64,000 nucleotides of DNA. It comes from Struthio camelus (Eukaryota; Chordata; Aves; Struthioniformes; Struthionidae). Below the pieces are notes generated by a model, which saw only the letters and a program-made list of their open reading frames with translations, searched no databases and was not told the DNA's origin. Positions 47,463-57,975 of this stretch are shown in pieces. The DNA is taken from positions 78,349,987 through 78,413,986 of the forward strand of contig NC_090942.1 of the NCBI RefSeq assembly GCF_040807025.1, in the 5' to 3' direction. How positions within the stretch are numbered: position 1 is the stretch's first letter; every line of letters begins with the position of its first letter. The position numbers and the translations under genes are program-made.

Positions 47463-50400
47463 GTGAGTTCACACGAGAGAAGGAGGCCCTGAGGACTGGA
47501 AGGGGCCCAAAATCAATCCTCTCCGAAGCTGCAGGCGGCAGCAAGTCTGTGCAGTAACTCACGAGCTCACCAGAGGCGCAGATTGTTTTGCTGATAGCTG
47601 CAATGTCAGCTTCTCCATCTGTTCTCAGGCAGTGTTTTGAAAGGGGAGGAAATCCAGATGATTTTGAGGTATCTGATTCATGGACTAAGAATAGTCAGAC
47701 AACTGTAAAATAAGTAGCAAAAAAAAGGTGAAGAGACGAATGTTTATAATGGGAGGACCAAGCAGAAGCTATGTGGTCCAAAATTTTGTCTGTGGAGTTC
47801 ACTCCTGAAAGCTTTTGGGCTGAGAACTTTTTTGAGGTCGTAATAGAATTATTTTTAGAAAATTTTTTGACAAACAGCAAATGCGTGATCGCAGGCGCAT
47901 ACTCCTAATGTGCTCTTGTGCATAGGGAGGAATGGTGTGTGAAGGGTTACGCTCAGCTAAGCAGTCGTGATTTGGCAACCCCCTTGCCTCTTTGCAATCT
48001 AGTGTTCACTCAAGAAGCACAGTGGAAGAAAGTTCATATGACGATGCAGTGATTCATGGGGTGCTTCTAGCACACAAAGAGCCTTTAAGCTCCAAGTGCC
48101 ATGATAAAATACACTCTGGTTGTCTCTTGGGAGACAGATAAGTAAAATGAAAGCAATCTGCCTCTGATAAGTTTTCAAGAGTGGGCTGGGATGTGGGCTG
48201 TATGTGTCAGAGTGGAGCAAGAGGATTTAATGATGCTAATTTCATTGGCTCTAATGGATGCTACTTACTGAATTTTCTGTGTATCCCACTTAAATAACAG
48301 ACCTGCAGGGTTTTAGTGAACATACACAAGCTTTTAAACGTTGGTTAACAAAAATTGCTTTGTGTGCAATTAAAATTCCCCCGAAATAGCTTGAGGAGCA
48401 GATTGAGAGTGCTTTTAACACTGCTCAGTTAGACAGTAACTGAGACCCCTCCAGACATGGTGGGGTGAGGTGATGCAGAGTTAGCTTTGGCTGGGGAGTA
48501 TTTACATGAATACAAAAGGGTTCCAGGTTTGGGCAGCATCCAGTGGGTTGTGTTATGAGACTTTTCAGCCCTAGCATGACATCTTTAAAGAAGGGTGTTC
48601 AGAAATCAGAGCTGAAGTTTTTTATTGTTCTTTAAATCTCTGTGTGGGTGATCTCGCCAGTCTTAAAAGCAGCGTATGCTCTCTCTTGCTGCGACTTCTC
48701 TGGAAACCCTTTGAAGTAATTGAGGTGAGCTGCTGTTGCTCTAAGAGTCCTTTCTGGGCTGCTGGGAGAAGCATCGCAGATAGACTTGCAAGTTTGCCGC
48801 AGTCTCTCCTGCTGAAGGTAACGACTGGTGTGTGACCATGGTCTGACTGCAGAGGATAAGAAGAGGGCAGAATCATACTTCCCAGTGTAGACACTGATAT
48901 TTCAGCTGATGGTAGTGCATTTTATTTGCAGGCTTGAGGCTTTAGCTGCTCTGGCTGGAGGCTTTAACTGCGCTGCATCTTCTTCCTGTTGGGCCACTGA
49001 CTGGAGAGCCAATGCATCTCCCTGGCCCTGAACGCCATCACAGTTTAGCCCCTGTCTCGTGTTGTCACAGCACAAGTTCTGCTGTGCTGGCTTGATTTCT
49101 TCAGCAAGAGGCGTGCTACTGAGTCTGTCCATCCTCACGCTGCGGGAGTGGTGTGAGGGGCCGCAAAGCACATCCCACTGGTGGTGGTGCTCCAGACGCT
49201 TGAGGCCTCGCAATTAAGCCAGCCATTGGTTTCACACCCGTCTGCTCTCCTTTGCTGACAGCAAAGGCTAACAAAGTAGGGTCATTAAACCTCAAACAGC
49301 CATTACCATTCCTTGCTTGGGAGAGATGTTTCAGGAAGATCTGTACCTTGAGGGGCAGACAGAAAAAATGACAGGGAAAGACAGCAGCTTCTCAGCAGGC
49401 TTACTCTGAAGCAGCTCAGAGATTAGCAGGTGGCTGTGTGACTGATTGAGAAGGGCTCCATGCCTGGTTGGTTTTGTCAAGGTGCAAGCAGTGCTCTGGA
49501 GAGAGGCTGGAGTAGCCTGGTATTGTCCGTGGTGGGGGGGAAAGCAAATCAGTTGCTACGTGGTGACTGGCAGGTCACCCGCGCTGAGAATAGATAGGAG
49601 TCATAACACTTGACCAAAACATGAACATTGTAGGATAGTGTTTTTTTTTTTTTTTAAAGATATAAGGTCATTTAAAAACATATTTAAATGCTTTGGCAGT
49701 CAGTTTAGAAAAGACTTGGGGAGATCTTGGCTAAAGAGTGTTTTTCCCTTAATCTTTTTCAGATATTGATAAAAAAAATTTCCTACTCTGTATTGATAGA
49801 AAAAGTCCAAATGTTCAAAGCATTCATGAATTGATAACCTGTAAGTCTCTTCTGTTTGGTTTACTAAAGTACTTTTGTGTTTCTATCACTGTTATTTTTT
49901 TTGTTTGTTTTTATATCTATAGCTAAGTAGAATGTCCAAAAGAAAAGCCCTCCTGAATTTGAGAGCAGAAATATTTCCATTATTGGAATAACATGTTCTG
50001 ACAACTCTGAAATGTTTCTAAAAGAATGCTGAAGCCTCTCCTGTCTTGTGAAAACTGTTTCAGTGAATATGAGGATTTTTTAAATTTTTATTTAAAAAAC
50101 AGCAGTAATAATATGTAATTGGAATACGTTCAACCAGTCCTACCTTCCTAGTCCCAGCGGCACAGTGAGTTTGACCATTTTTTCATGAGGCTGGAGGGAA
50201 AAAAGAGATCAGCTGTTCCCACTACTCTGGCAGCTGGAGAGCTCTTTACCGTACCCTTCCCCGGCTTTCTTTTTGAGAGAAATTCAGTTCTGGTGTCTTT
50301 GGCGAGGACCACAATGCAGGGGAAGAAAAGAATGACTTGTGTATGATTTTGGTGACAAATAACTATATTACAGAAACAGAGTTCAGCTTTTAGTAATGGC

Positions 50401-50707
50401 TTTTAACAAAACTTCCTGCGCTAATTCAGTTTTAGAAGTAATCAGCCATCTTGACAACATGACAATATTGTACCAATTTACTTATTTTTTAAAATTATTT
50501 TCACTAAACCAGTATGAATCTACGGGTGGACACTCTTTTGAGGGTTTGAGGAGACACATTTTGCTTTACCTTAATTCACACCTTCAGCTGAGCTGAAATA
50601 AAGCTTGTTAGACTGAAGTAAATGTCCGCACAAGTATTTCTTTTTTTTTTTTTAATTGTCCGAGATTAACTACTGTTATTAGAAAAGTCCATTAAACTGG
50701 TGCAAAT
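47463..50707 (+). other. PARVB: PARVB intron 4, 5' part
   Basis: This is intronic sequence from GTGAGT to the CR1 insertion. T-runs occur at about 49641-49656 and 50640-50653. The sequence at 48902-49213 has a moderately long minus-strand open frame without recognisable similarity. No gene is called. Confidence 0.8.
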
Positions 50708-53190
50708 TACAGAATCACAGAATCACAGAATCGTTTAGGTTGGAAGGGACCTCTGGAGATCATCTAGTCCAACCTCCCTGCTCAAGCAGGGTCCTCTAGA
50801 GCATATTTCCCAGGATCACATCCAGACGGGTTTTGAATATCTCCAGGGAAGATATCCACTACCTCTCTGGGCAACCTGTTCCAATGCTCTGTCACCCTCA
50901 CAGCGAAGAAGTTTTTCCTCAGGTTCAGATGGAACTTCCCGTGTTTCAGTTTCTGCCCGTTGCCTCTTGTCCTGTTGCTGGGCACCACGGAGAAGAGACT
51001 GGCCCCATCCTCTCGACACCCTCCCTTCAGATACTTGTACACATTGGTGAGATCGCCTCTCAGCCTTCTCTTCTCCAGACTGAACAGGCCCAGCTCCCTC
51101 AGCCTTTCTTCATAGGAGAGATGCTCCAGTCCCCTAATAAGCTTTGTAGCCCTTCGCTGGACTCTCTCCAGTAGGGCCATGTCTCTCTTGTCCTGGGGAG
51201 CCCAGAACTGGACAGAGTACTCCAGGTGAGGCCTCCCCAGGGCTGAGTGGAGGGGCAGGATCACCTCCCTCAACCTGCTGGCAACACTCTTCCTAATGCA
51301 GCCCAGGATACCGCTGGCCTTCTCTGCCACAAGGGCACACTGCTGCCTCATGCTTAACTTGCTGTCCACCAGCGCTCCCAGGTCCTTCTCGGCAGAGCTG
51401 CTTTCCAACAGGTCAGCCCCCAGCCTGTACTGGTGCCTGGGGTTATTCCTCCCTAGGTGCAGGACCCTGCACTTGCCCATGTTGAACTTCATGAGGTTCC
51501 TCTCCGCCCACCTCTCCAGCCTGGCCAGCTCCCTCAACGGCAGCACAGTCTTCTGGTGTGTTAGCCTCTCCCCCCAGTTTAGTATCATCAGCAAACTTGC
51601 TGAGGAGGCACTCTGCCCCTTCCTCCAGGTCATCGATGAATACATTGAACAAGACTGGACCCAGGACTGACCCCTGGGGGACACCACTAGCCACAGGCCT
51701 CCAACTAGACTCTGCACCACTGACCACAACCCTCTGAGCTCTGCCATTCAGCAGTTCTCAATCCACCTCACTTTCCACTCATCTAGCCCACACTTCCTGA
51801 GTTTACCTAGGAGGATGTGATGGGAGACAGTGTCCAAAGCCTTGCTGAAGTCCAGCTAGACAACATCCACTGCTCTGCCCTCATCTACCCAGCCAGTCAT
51901 TCCGTCATAGAAGGCTATCAGATTGGTCAAGCATCATTTCCCTTGGGTGAATCCATGCTGCCTACTCCTGATCACCTTCTTGTCCTCCACATGCTTAGTG
52001 AGGACCTCCAGGAGGAGCTGTTCCATCACCTTTCCAGGGATGGAGGGGAGGCTGACTGGCCTGTAGTTTCCTGGCTCCTCCTTCTTGCCCTTTTTGAAGA
52101 CTGGCGTGACATTGGCTTTCTTCCAGTCCTCAGGCACTTCTCCTGATCTCCAGGACCTTTCCAAGATGATGCAGAGTGGCCTAGCAATAACATCCGCCAG
52201 CTCCCTCAGCACTCGTGGGTGCATCCCGTCGGGGCCCATGGATTTGTGGATGTCAAGTTTAGACAAGTGATCTCTAACCCGATCCTCCTTGACCAAGGGA
52301 GAGTCTTCCTTTCTCCAGCCTTCCTCTCTTGTCCCCAGGGTCTGGAATTCCTGAGGACTGGCCTCAGCAGTGAAGACTGAAGCAAAGGCAGCATTCAATA
52401 ACTCTGCCTTCTCTATATCCTTCGTCACCAGGGCACCCGCCCCATTCAGCAGCGGGCCCACGTTTTCCCTAGTCTTCCTTTTGCTATTGATGTATTTGAA
52501 GAAGCCCTTCTTGTTGTCCTTGACATCCCTTGCCAGATTTAATTCCAGCTGGGCCTTAGCCTTCCTTGTCGCATCCCTGCACGCTCTGACAATGTCCCTG
52601 TATTCCTCCCAAGTGCCCTGTCCCCTTTTCCACATTCTGTACATTTCCTTCTTCTGCTGGAGTTTGGCCAGGAGTTCCTTGCTCATCCATGCAGGTCTCC
52701 TGCCCGCTTTGCTGGACTTCTTCCTCAGAGGGATGCACTGATCCTGAGCCTGGAGGAAGTGACGCTTGAATATGAACCAGCTCTCCTGGACCCCTCTTCC
52801 TTCTAGGGCCCTACCCCAGGAGATTCCCCTAAGTAGGTCCCTGAAGAGGCCAAAGTCAGCTCTCCTGAAGCCCAGCGTTGCAATCCTACTCATTGCCCTG
52901 CTCCCTCCTCGTAGGATCCTGAACTCCACCATCTCACGGTCACTGCAGCCAAGGCTGCCCCCAACCTTCACGTCTCCAACTAGACCTTCTTTGTTCGTTA
53001 GTACAAGGTCTAGCATTGCACCTCTCCTCGTTGGCGTCTCCACCACCTGGGTCAAGAAATTATCATCAATGCTTTGCAGGAACCTCCTTGACTGTTTGTG
53101 CCTAGCTGTGCTGTCTTGCCAACAGATGTCAGGGTGGTTGAAGTCTCCCATGAGAACTAGGGCCTGTGGAGAGAAGGCTGTATTGTACTA
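50708..53190 (-). mobile_element. CR1 LINE, antisense, about 2.5 kb, 5'-truncated
   Basis: This is a relatively young CR1 element inserted opposite to PARVB in intron 4. Its 3' end (at low coordinates) has three ATTCTGTG-type octamers (50708-50731) followed by the conserved CR1 3' segment (minus strand ..ATCTCCAGAGGTCCCTTCC..). Reading 5' to 3' on the minus strand, it encodes the C-terminal part of the AP-like endonuclease from [10 protein letters not shown], the whole reverse transcriptase region and the C-terminal tail. The 5' end lies near 53190 and lacks ORF1 and the endonuclease N-terminus, as is typical of 5'-truncated CR1. No target-site duplication is visible, which is normal for CR1. 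Confidence 0.95.
50782..53151 (-). pseudogene. CR1 ORF2 remnant: endonuclease C-terminus and reverse transcriptase, broken
   Basis: The reading frame is nearly continuous on the minus strand. 53151-51934 covers the endonuclease C-terminus ([15 protein letters not shown]) and early RT motifs ([40 protein letters not shown]). A TGA at 51936-51934 and a TAG at 51858-51856 then interrupt it (expected Ser and Tyr in CR1). A 1-nt deletion near 51755 shifts the frame into [20 protein letters not shown] and the catalytic FADDTKLGG (FADD at 51595-51584). A second shift near 51540 leads into the 3' part with [34 protein letters not shown] and [10 protein letters not shown]. The usual endonuclease SDH histidine is Arg here (codon 52938-52936). 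It is not autonomous. Confidence 0.9.
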
Positions 53191-53508
53191 AATGTTTTTT
53201 AGCAGTGAAAGAAAACAGGAAGCACAACTATTATTGCTAACTTGGTGCCTATCTGAAAGTTATATGTTTAGAAACCCGATTGGGAGCATGTTCTGCCAAT
53301 CCTTACCTGTTCTCCACTGCAGGGTTTATTGGAGTTGACACACTTTGAGGAAAGGTTTGCTTTCAGCCATTTGTTTTCTGAGGGTAATCGCTCTGTTGTA
53401 AATTTTTAGCTGAGGCCAGCTCTGATGGCTGGTGCTCTGTGCTCTTTATTCCCACCCAGGCCCTTTTTCCATCTGATAACGCCTGTTCTTTTTTGTTTCT
53501 AAATACAG
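53191..53508 (+). other. PARVB: PARVB intron 4, 3' end
   Basis: This short stretch lies between the CR1 5' truncation point and the exon 5 acceptor (TTTTTTGTTTCTAAATACAG ending at 53508). No other feature is seen. Confidence 0.85.
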
Positions 53509-53649
53509 AAAAGTTGGCTAACCGTAAACTGAACGTGGCAGAAGTGACACAGTCTGAAATTGGTCAGAAACAAAAGCTGCAGACGGTGCTGGAAGCTGTC
53601 CATGACTTGCTGCGACCGCATGGCTGGACAATCAAGTGGAGCGTTGACT
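53509..53649 (+). CDS. PARVB: PARVB coding exon 5 (CH1 core)
   Basis: This 141-nt exon between TAAATACAG and GAC-T|GTAAGG encodes E (split) KLANRKLNVAEVTQSEIGQK, then QKLQTVLEAVHDLLRPHGWT and IKWSVD, covering residues 127-173. KLNVAEVTQSEI(G/A)QKQKLQTVLE is near-invariant in parvins and forms the central CH1 helices. In the variable loop this protein has RPHGWTIKW, combining a PARVB-like RPxGW with an IKW more like alpha-parvin. It enters and exits in phase 1. Confidence 0.97.
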
Positions 53650-54526
53650 GTAAGGGCACTTTTCTGCCTCCTCTCTGCTTCCCAGACCGGAAGGATATAA
53701 TAATCAGTAAATTGATCAGCTTCTCTGTGTTCCAGTGGTGGGTTTTTTTTATTTATTTGCATGGAAACTGTTATCAAATCCACATATGGTTTGTACCTAA
53801 TACTTGCCTTCTCATGTAGTCTTTGTTTAAGCTTCCCCAGACATGCAGGGCTATGGGATAATTGAAGGATGTTTTCTGTTAAACATATGGTTTAATTGAA
53901 ATGTTTTCTGTTTGCCTCCTGAAGTTGAATCCCTACAGCTATGAGAAATTTGTTAGATGTTCAGGTACTAGAAGATGGTCCAAACCTTCAGGCCACCGCA
54001 GTGAGAGGCAAAGGCCTGCTTGGAGATGCAGCTTTTGACAGGCTAAGCCGAAAGTGCACACACTTCCAGCCAGACCCATTACATTCCAAAAGTGAGAATG
54101 GGGTTTGAGAGGCCCGCTCATCCAGGTAGCGGGTGGTATTTGTCTCTCACAGGCAACCGAGCTTGTGCTACCACTTTCAAAGTCTGCTAAAAGCAGGATT
54201 TTGCAGTATTCTCCAGGGGAAGGAGAGTGATGATTGAGTCCCTCTCTTTTTCTTCAGTGACTAGAGAGGGAGCTGAAGTTTCTCCTAAGTTAGGTACATA
54301 ACATGGAGGGAGGGCTGGATCAAGTCTTTGCTACCAGTCAAATTATTTTGTAAGCTTTGTTAGTTTGGGAAAAAGAAGGAAGAAGGAAAAAGAAAGACAG
54401 AAGACCGTTCCTCCCATAGACTTTTTTCAGTTCTACAGTTGTTGGGTTTTTTTTTTTCCAGAGCTGCTTGTTTAAAGTCAGACTTCAGTATGCTTTCATT
54501 TGCTTCCTTTTCCTTCTTCCCTGCAG
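53650..54526 (+). other. PARVB: PARVB intron 5
   Basis: This intron runs from GTAAGG to CTTCCCTGCAG ending at 54526. A polypurine tract lies at about 54367-54400 and a T-run at about 54448-54459. Nothing else was recognised. Confidence 0.9.
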
Positions 54527-54642
54527 CAATCCACGTCAAGAATCTGATTTCCATTCTTCACCTTCTGGTAGCTTTGGCAATGCATTTCCGGGCTCCCATT
54601 CGACTGCCTGAGCATGTGTCTGTACAAGTGGTAGTTGTACGG
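54527..54642 (+). CDS. PARVB: PARVB coding exon 6 (CH1 C-terminal helices)
   Basis: This 116-nt exon between CCCTGCAG and CGG|GTAAGT completes serine (T|CA). It encodes IHVKNLISILHLLVALAMHF, then RAPIRLPEHVSVQVVVVR, covering residues 174-212. The H-x-K-(N/S)-L-(V/I)-x-ILHLLVxL...FRAPIRLP(E/D)HV(S/T)xQVVVV motif closes CH1 of every parvin. In this copy the usual small residue after HIS (Gly in mammalian PARVB, Ala in PARVA) is Val. Exit phase is 0. Confidence 0.97.
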
Positions 54643-57141
54643 GTAAGTATGAACTGATATAAGAATGTAATCAGAACGATCACTGGTTATCATGCTGATT
54701 TTATACTACAGGCTGCTGCTGTTGTCCCTCTGCCTTTTTTCAGTTAAAAGATTCTTGTCCTAGTTTTAGTGACTCCTTGTCTTGGGAACAGATTTTTTTG
54801 GTGTTTAAGTTTGGTCGTAAGAATATCGTATGCCTAATATGCTTGGGATCACTATTTGCTACTGCAGTATCAAGCTAAAAGCATGTGATGGGATTTTGTG
54901 TGAAAGAGAATGGTGCCTCTAACTTTTGGCATTTTTTAAAATCATTTTTGCCATGTTTTTTTTATAGAGAAGCCGTTCAAACACAAATAGCACAGGGAGA
55001 AGTTTCAGCAAGTAGAATCTCCCTTATCTGGGAATCATGTTACTGATGATGTTTTTTCCCAAAGATTTATTATACAGACTTTGACATGTTGTTTTCCTTG
55101 GTGTGCTTGGTGGCTTTCATCATTTTTTTCAAAGCCTTGTGTTTTTGTTAGCTTTCGTTAGTTATGGAGAAGAGATCTGACCTGAGGAACCTTGACTTCT
55201 TGTCTCGTGCCCTAGAGACTGCTGTAGTTATTCCTTTCTCTGTTTGGTGTTGACCGTTTCCTTTCAGTTTACAAAGATTATTTTCAGAGAATATATATAT
55301 TCTGGCTTTTTATCTTGCCTTCTATCCCAACAGAGACTTCAATGGCAGTACCGTCTGTAGCATTTGAACTCAGCTTTTCTGAGCAGCTGTTGAAATACTG
55401 GGCAGAGCTGTTCCAGCTGGCCACTCTTCTGGTCACGCCATGACTGTTCGCAGTGGCAGGCAGCACTGCTGTTGCGAGGCAGGCTGTTACTGGCAGCAGG
55501 CCATGCAAGTGCCTTCTGTACGTTTACTGTTAGGGCTGTCGGATTCAAAGTAGGATCCCTTTCAAGAATAGGGAAGGTAAAATGGTCTCAAGCTCTGTTT
55601 TGCAGATGCGAATCCCCTTGGACGTGATGGAATTGCATGGTGGTTGATGAGGCAAGCCTCATTTTGTGTTAAATTAAATGATGACCTTTTCCAGGCTGCC
55701 TGCCTGAGTGCTCTAGAGGCACAGGATATGATGTAAATGGGTATCTGGTGAATACTTCCTAGCTCAAAATAAATGTATGCATTACCTTTTAGAGGTGCTT
55801 TTGAACTGCTTTCAGGCAGTTCTTTCAGGTAATCCTTTCATTTTAAGAACTGTGAGTTAGGTGTAAAGCAGGAACAGGAACAGAACATTGATTTCTTTTT
55901 TATCTTGTTTGATTATCTTAGAAGGATGTGGGGAAAAAATGTACGTATAAAGTGAAAACAGTCCTCTGACCCCCTCATACTACAAATGTCTCTCTGCCCT
56001 GTACAGTCTTCTGGACCTGTGATGTTTCAGAAAAAAGCTATAAGTAAAGAGGAAATGTTTCCCTTTCCTTGTCCTTAGTTTACAGCTCCAGGACTCCCCC
56101 TTGTAGTGGAGGAAAGGCTATAGAGAAGGTGGCTATACATCCTTTTATGTTAGAGGGGTAGAGAGAAGATACCTCCAGAGAAGATCTGGTTCACCAGAGT
56201 CTCTGAATCTTGATGTGAGACAGGGCTGAGGTGAGGGTGGAGTGAGATGAAGGCTGACAGAAACTAGGGAAAGAAGGAAACCGCGACTCCCATATCCCCA
56301 AGGGAGTGCTCAAAGGTGTCAGAGCAGTATTACGAGGTGAGTTAATACCGAGCACGAGAGGCCGACTAGAGTCTGGAGTCCTGGAGATGGTTATGGCAGC
56401 TGCTGGCTGTGGGCCTCCCTTAGCTGGGCCCATGCAAGATGGGGCTTGTTTCAATTCTCCTGTCCTATTGCTAGGCAGAGCTTGCAATTCTTCCACTTTT
56501 TAAATTTAAATAGAAGGCAAGACAAAGTATAAAATGAAGCATGTTTCTTCTGTAGTGTTCGTGGAACGGTAACCTTTGCCTTACAGTTTGGAAAACTGAA
56601 TTTTTGTAGTTCAGCATCCACAATCTAGTATAAAAATACATGCTGATTCAGTAACACAGATCTCTCTAAATGAATGTTGGCCTTTGTTATACTAATGACA
56701 AACAGTAAATATCAAATTACTCCTAATCTAAATAAGAAAACTGTTATATAATAGATTATTATTATCAATATTATTGTTAAACGATCTCTTATTAAATACC
56801 CCGGTCATGATTAGGTTTCTGCCAAAGTAGATCATGATAAATATAAGGTATTTTATCTGAGAAGTATTTAAGTGCCTCTTCTTGCCTGAATGTGCATTTA
56901 AGGGGGTTAATCAATAGTTTGTAAAGTGACTTCTTTGTAAAATTGCAGAATTGACCCTGGAGCAAGAAAATCCTGCAAGATATTGTGGGAGTGTTGTGCG
57001 AGAACACACTGAAATTTTCAAAATCAGTTAAATCTCACTTTCAAGGGTGACTTAGGCATTTAGATTTATCATTATCAATTTGTTAAGCTGTTGGCATATC
57101 ATGCAGCTTCCTCCCCAGAAGGGCAGTGCTCACAATATGAA
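54643..57141 (+). other. PARVB: PARVB intron 6, 5' part
   Basis: This is intronic sequence from GTAAGT up to the small CR1 copy. It is AT-rich, with short TA repeats near 55290-55300 and AT-rich low-complexity sequence at about 56740-56790. No gene is supported. Confidence 0.8.
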
Positions 57142-57975
57142 AATCATAGAATCACAGAACGGTTGAGGTTGGAAGGGACCTCTGGAGATCATCCAGTCCA
57201 AGCCCCCTGCTCAAGCAAGGTCACCTAAAGCACATTGCTCAGGATTGTGTCCGGACAGCTTTTGAATATCTCCAAGGAAGGAGACTCCACAACCTCTCTG
57301 GGCAACCTGTTCCAGTGCTCAGTCACCCTCACAGCGAAGAAGTTTTCCCTCAGGTTCAGATGGAACTTCCCGTGTTTCAGTTTCTGCCCGTTGCCTCTTG
57401 TCCTGTTGCTGGGCACCACGGAGAAGAGACTGGCCCCATCCTCTCGACACCCTCCCTTCAGATACTTATACACATTGATAAGATTCCCCCTTCAGTCTTC
57501 TCTTCTCCAGGCTCAACAGGCCCAGTTCCCTCAGCCTTTCCTCATATTGAGAGATGCTCCAGTCCCTTCATCATCTTCGTAGCCCTCTGCTGGGCTCCAT
57601 GTCTCTCTTGTCCTGGGGAGCCCAGAACTGGACAGAGTACTCCAGGTGAGGCCTCCCCAGGGCTGAGTGGAGGGGCAGGATCACCTCCCTCAACCTGCTG
57701 GCAACGCTCTTCCTAATGCACCCCAGGATACCCTTGGCCTTCTTGGCCACAAGGGCACGTTGCTGGCTCATGGTCAACTTGTCCTCAGGACTCCCAGGTC
57801 CTTCTCGGCAGAGCTGCTTTCCAGCAGGTCAGTACTGGTGCTGAAGGTGCGCTCTGTGCCTTCATCCAGCTTACTGATGAGTAAATTGAATGATATTGAC
57901 CCCTGGGGGACACCACTAGCTACTGGCCTCCATCTAGATTTTGTGCCACTGATCACCACCCTCTGAGCTCTGCCA
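57142..57975 (-). mobile_element. CR1 LINE fragment, antisense, internally deleted
   Basis: This is a second antisense CR1, very similar to the copy at 50708-53190 over its 3' 650 bp (shared GGCAACCTGTTCCA.., CGAAGAAGTTTT.., TCTCTTGTCCTGGGGAGCCC..). The 3' end begins with ATCATAGAATCACAGAAC octamer derivatives at 57143. Near 57838-57842 the alignment jumps, removing roughly 150 bp that in the other copy encodes the segment from FADDTKL to the [11 protein letters not shown] region. Sequence matching DEG/EEG..IDDL and SGVPQGS then continues to about 57975. The deleted segment includes the catalytic FADD box, so this copy is dead. Confidence 0.93.

Noticed and set aside
50833..51670. Plus-strand open frames of 113-124 codons opposite the CR1 3' half
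   Set aside because: Antisense shadows of CR1; near-identical frames recur at 57315-57716 because that is another CR1 copy.
51817..53191. Plus-strand open frames of 109-141 codons opposite the CR1 element
   Set aside because: They are antisense shadows of the CR1 ORF2 remnant.
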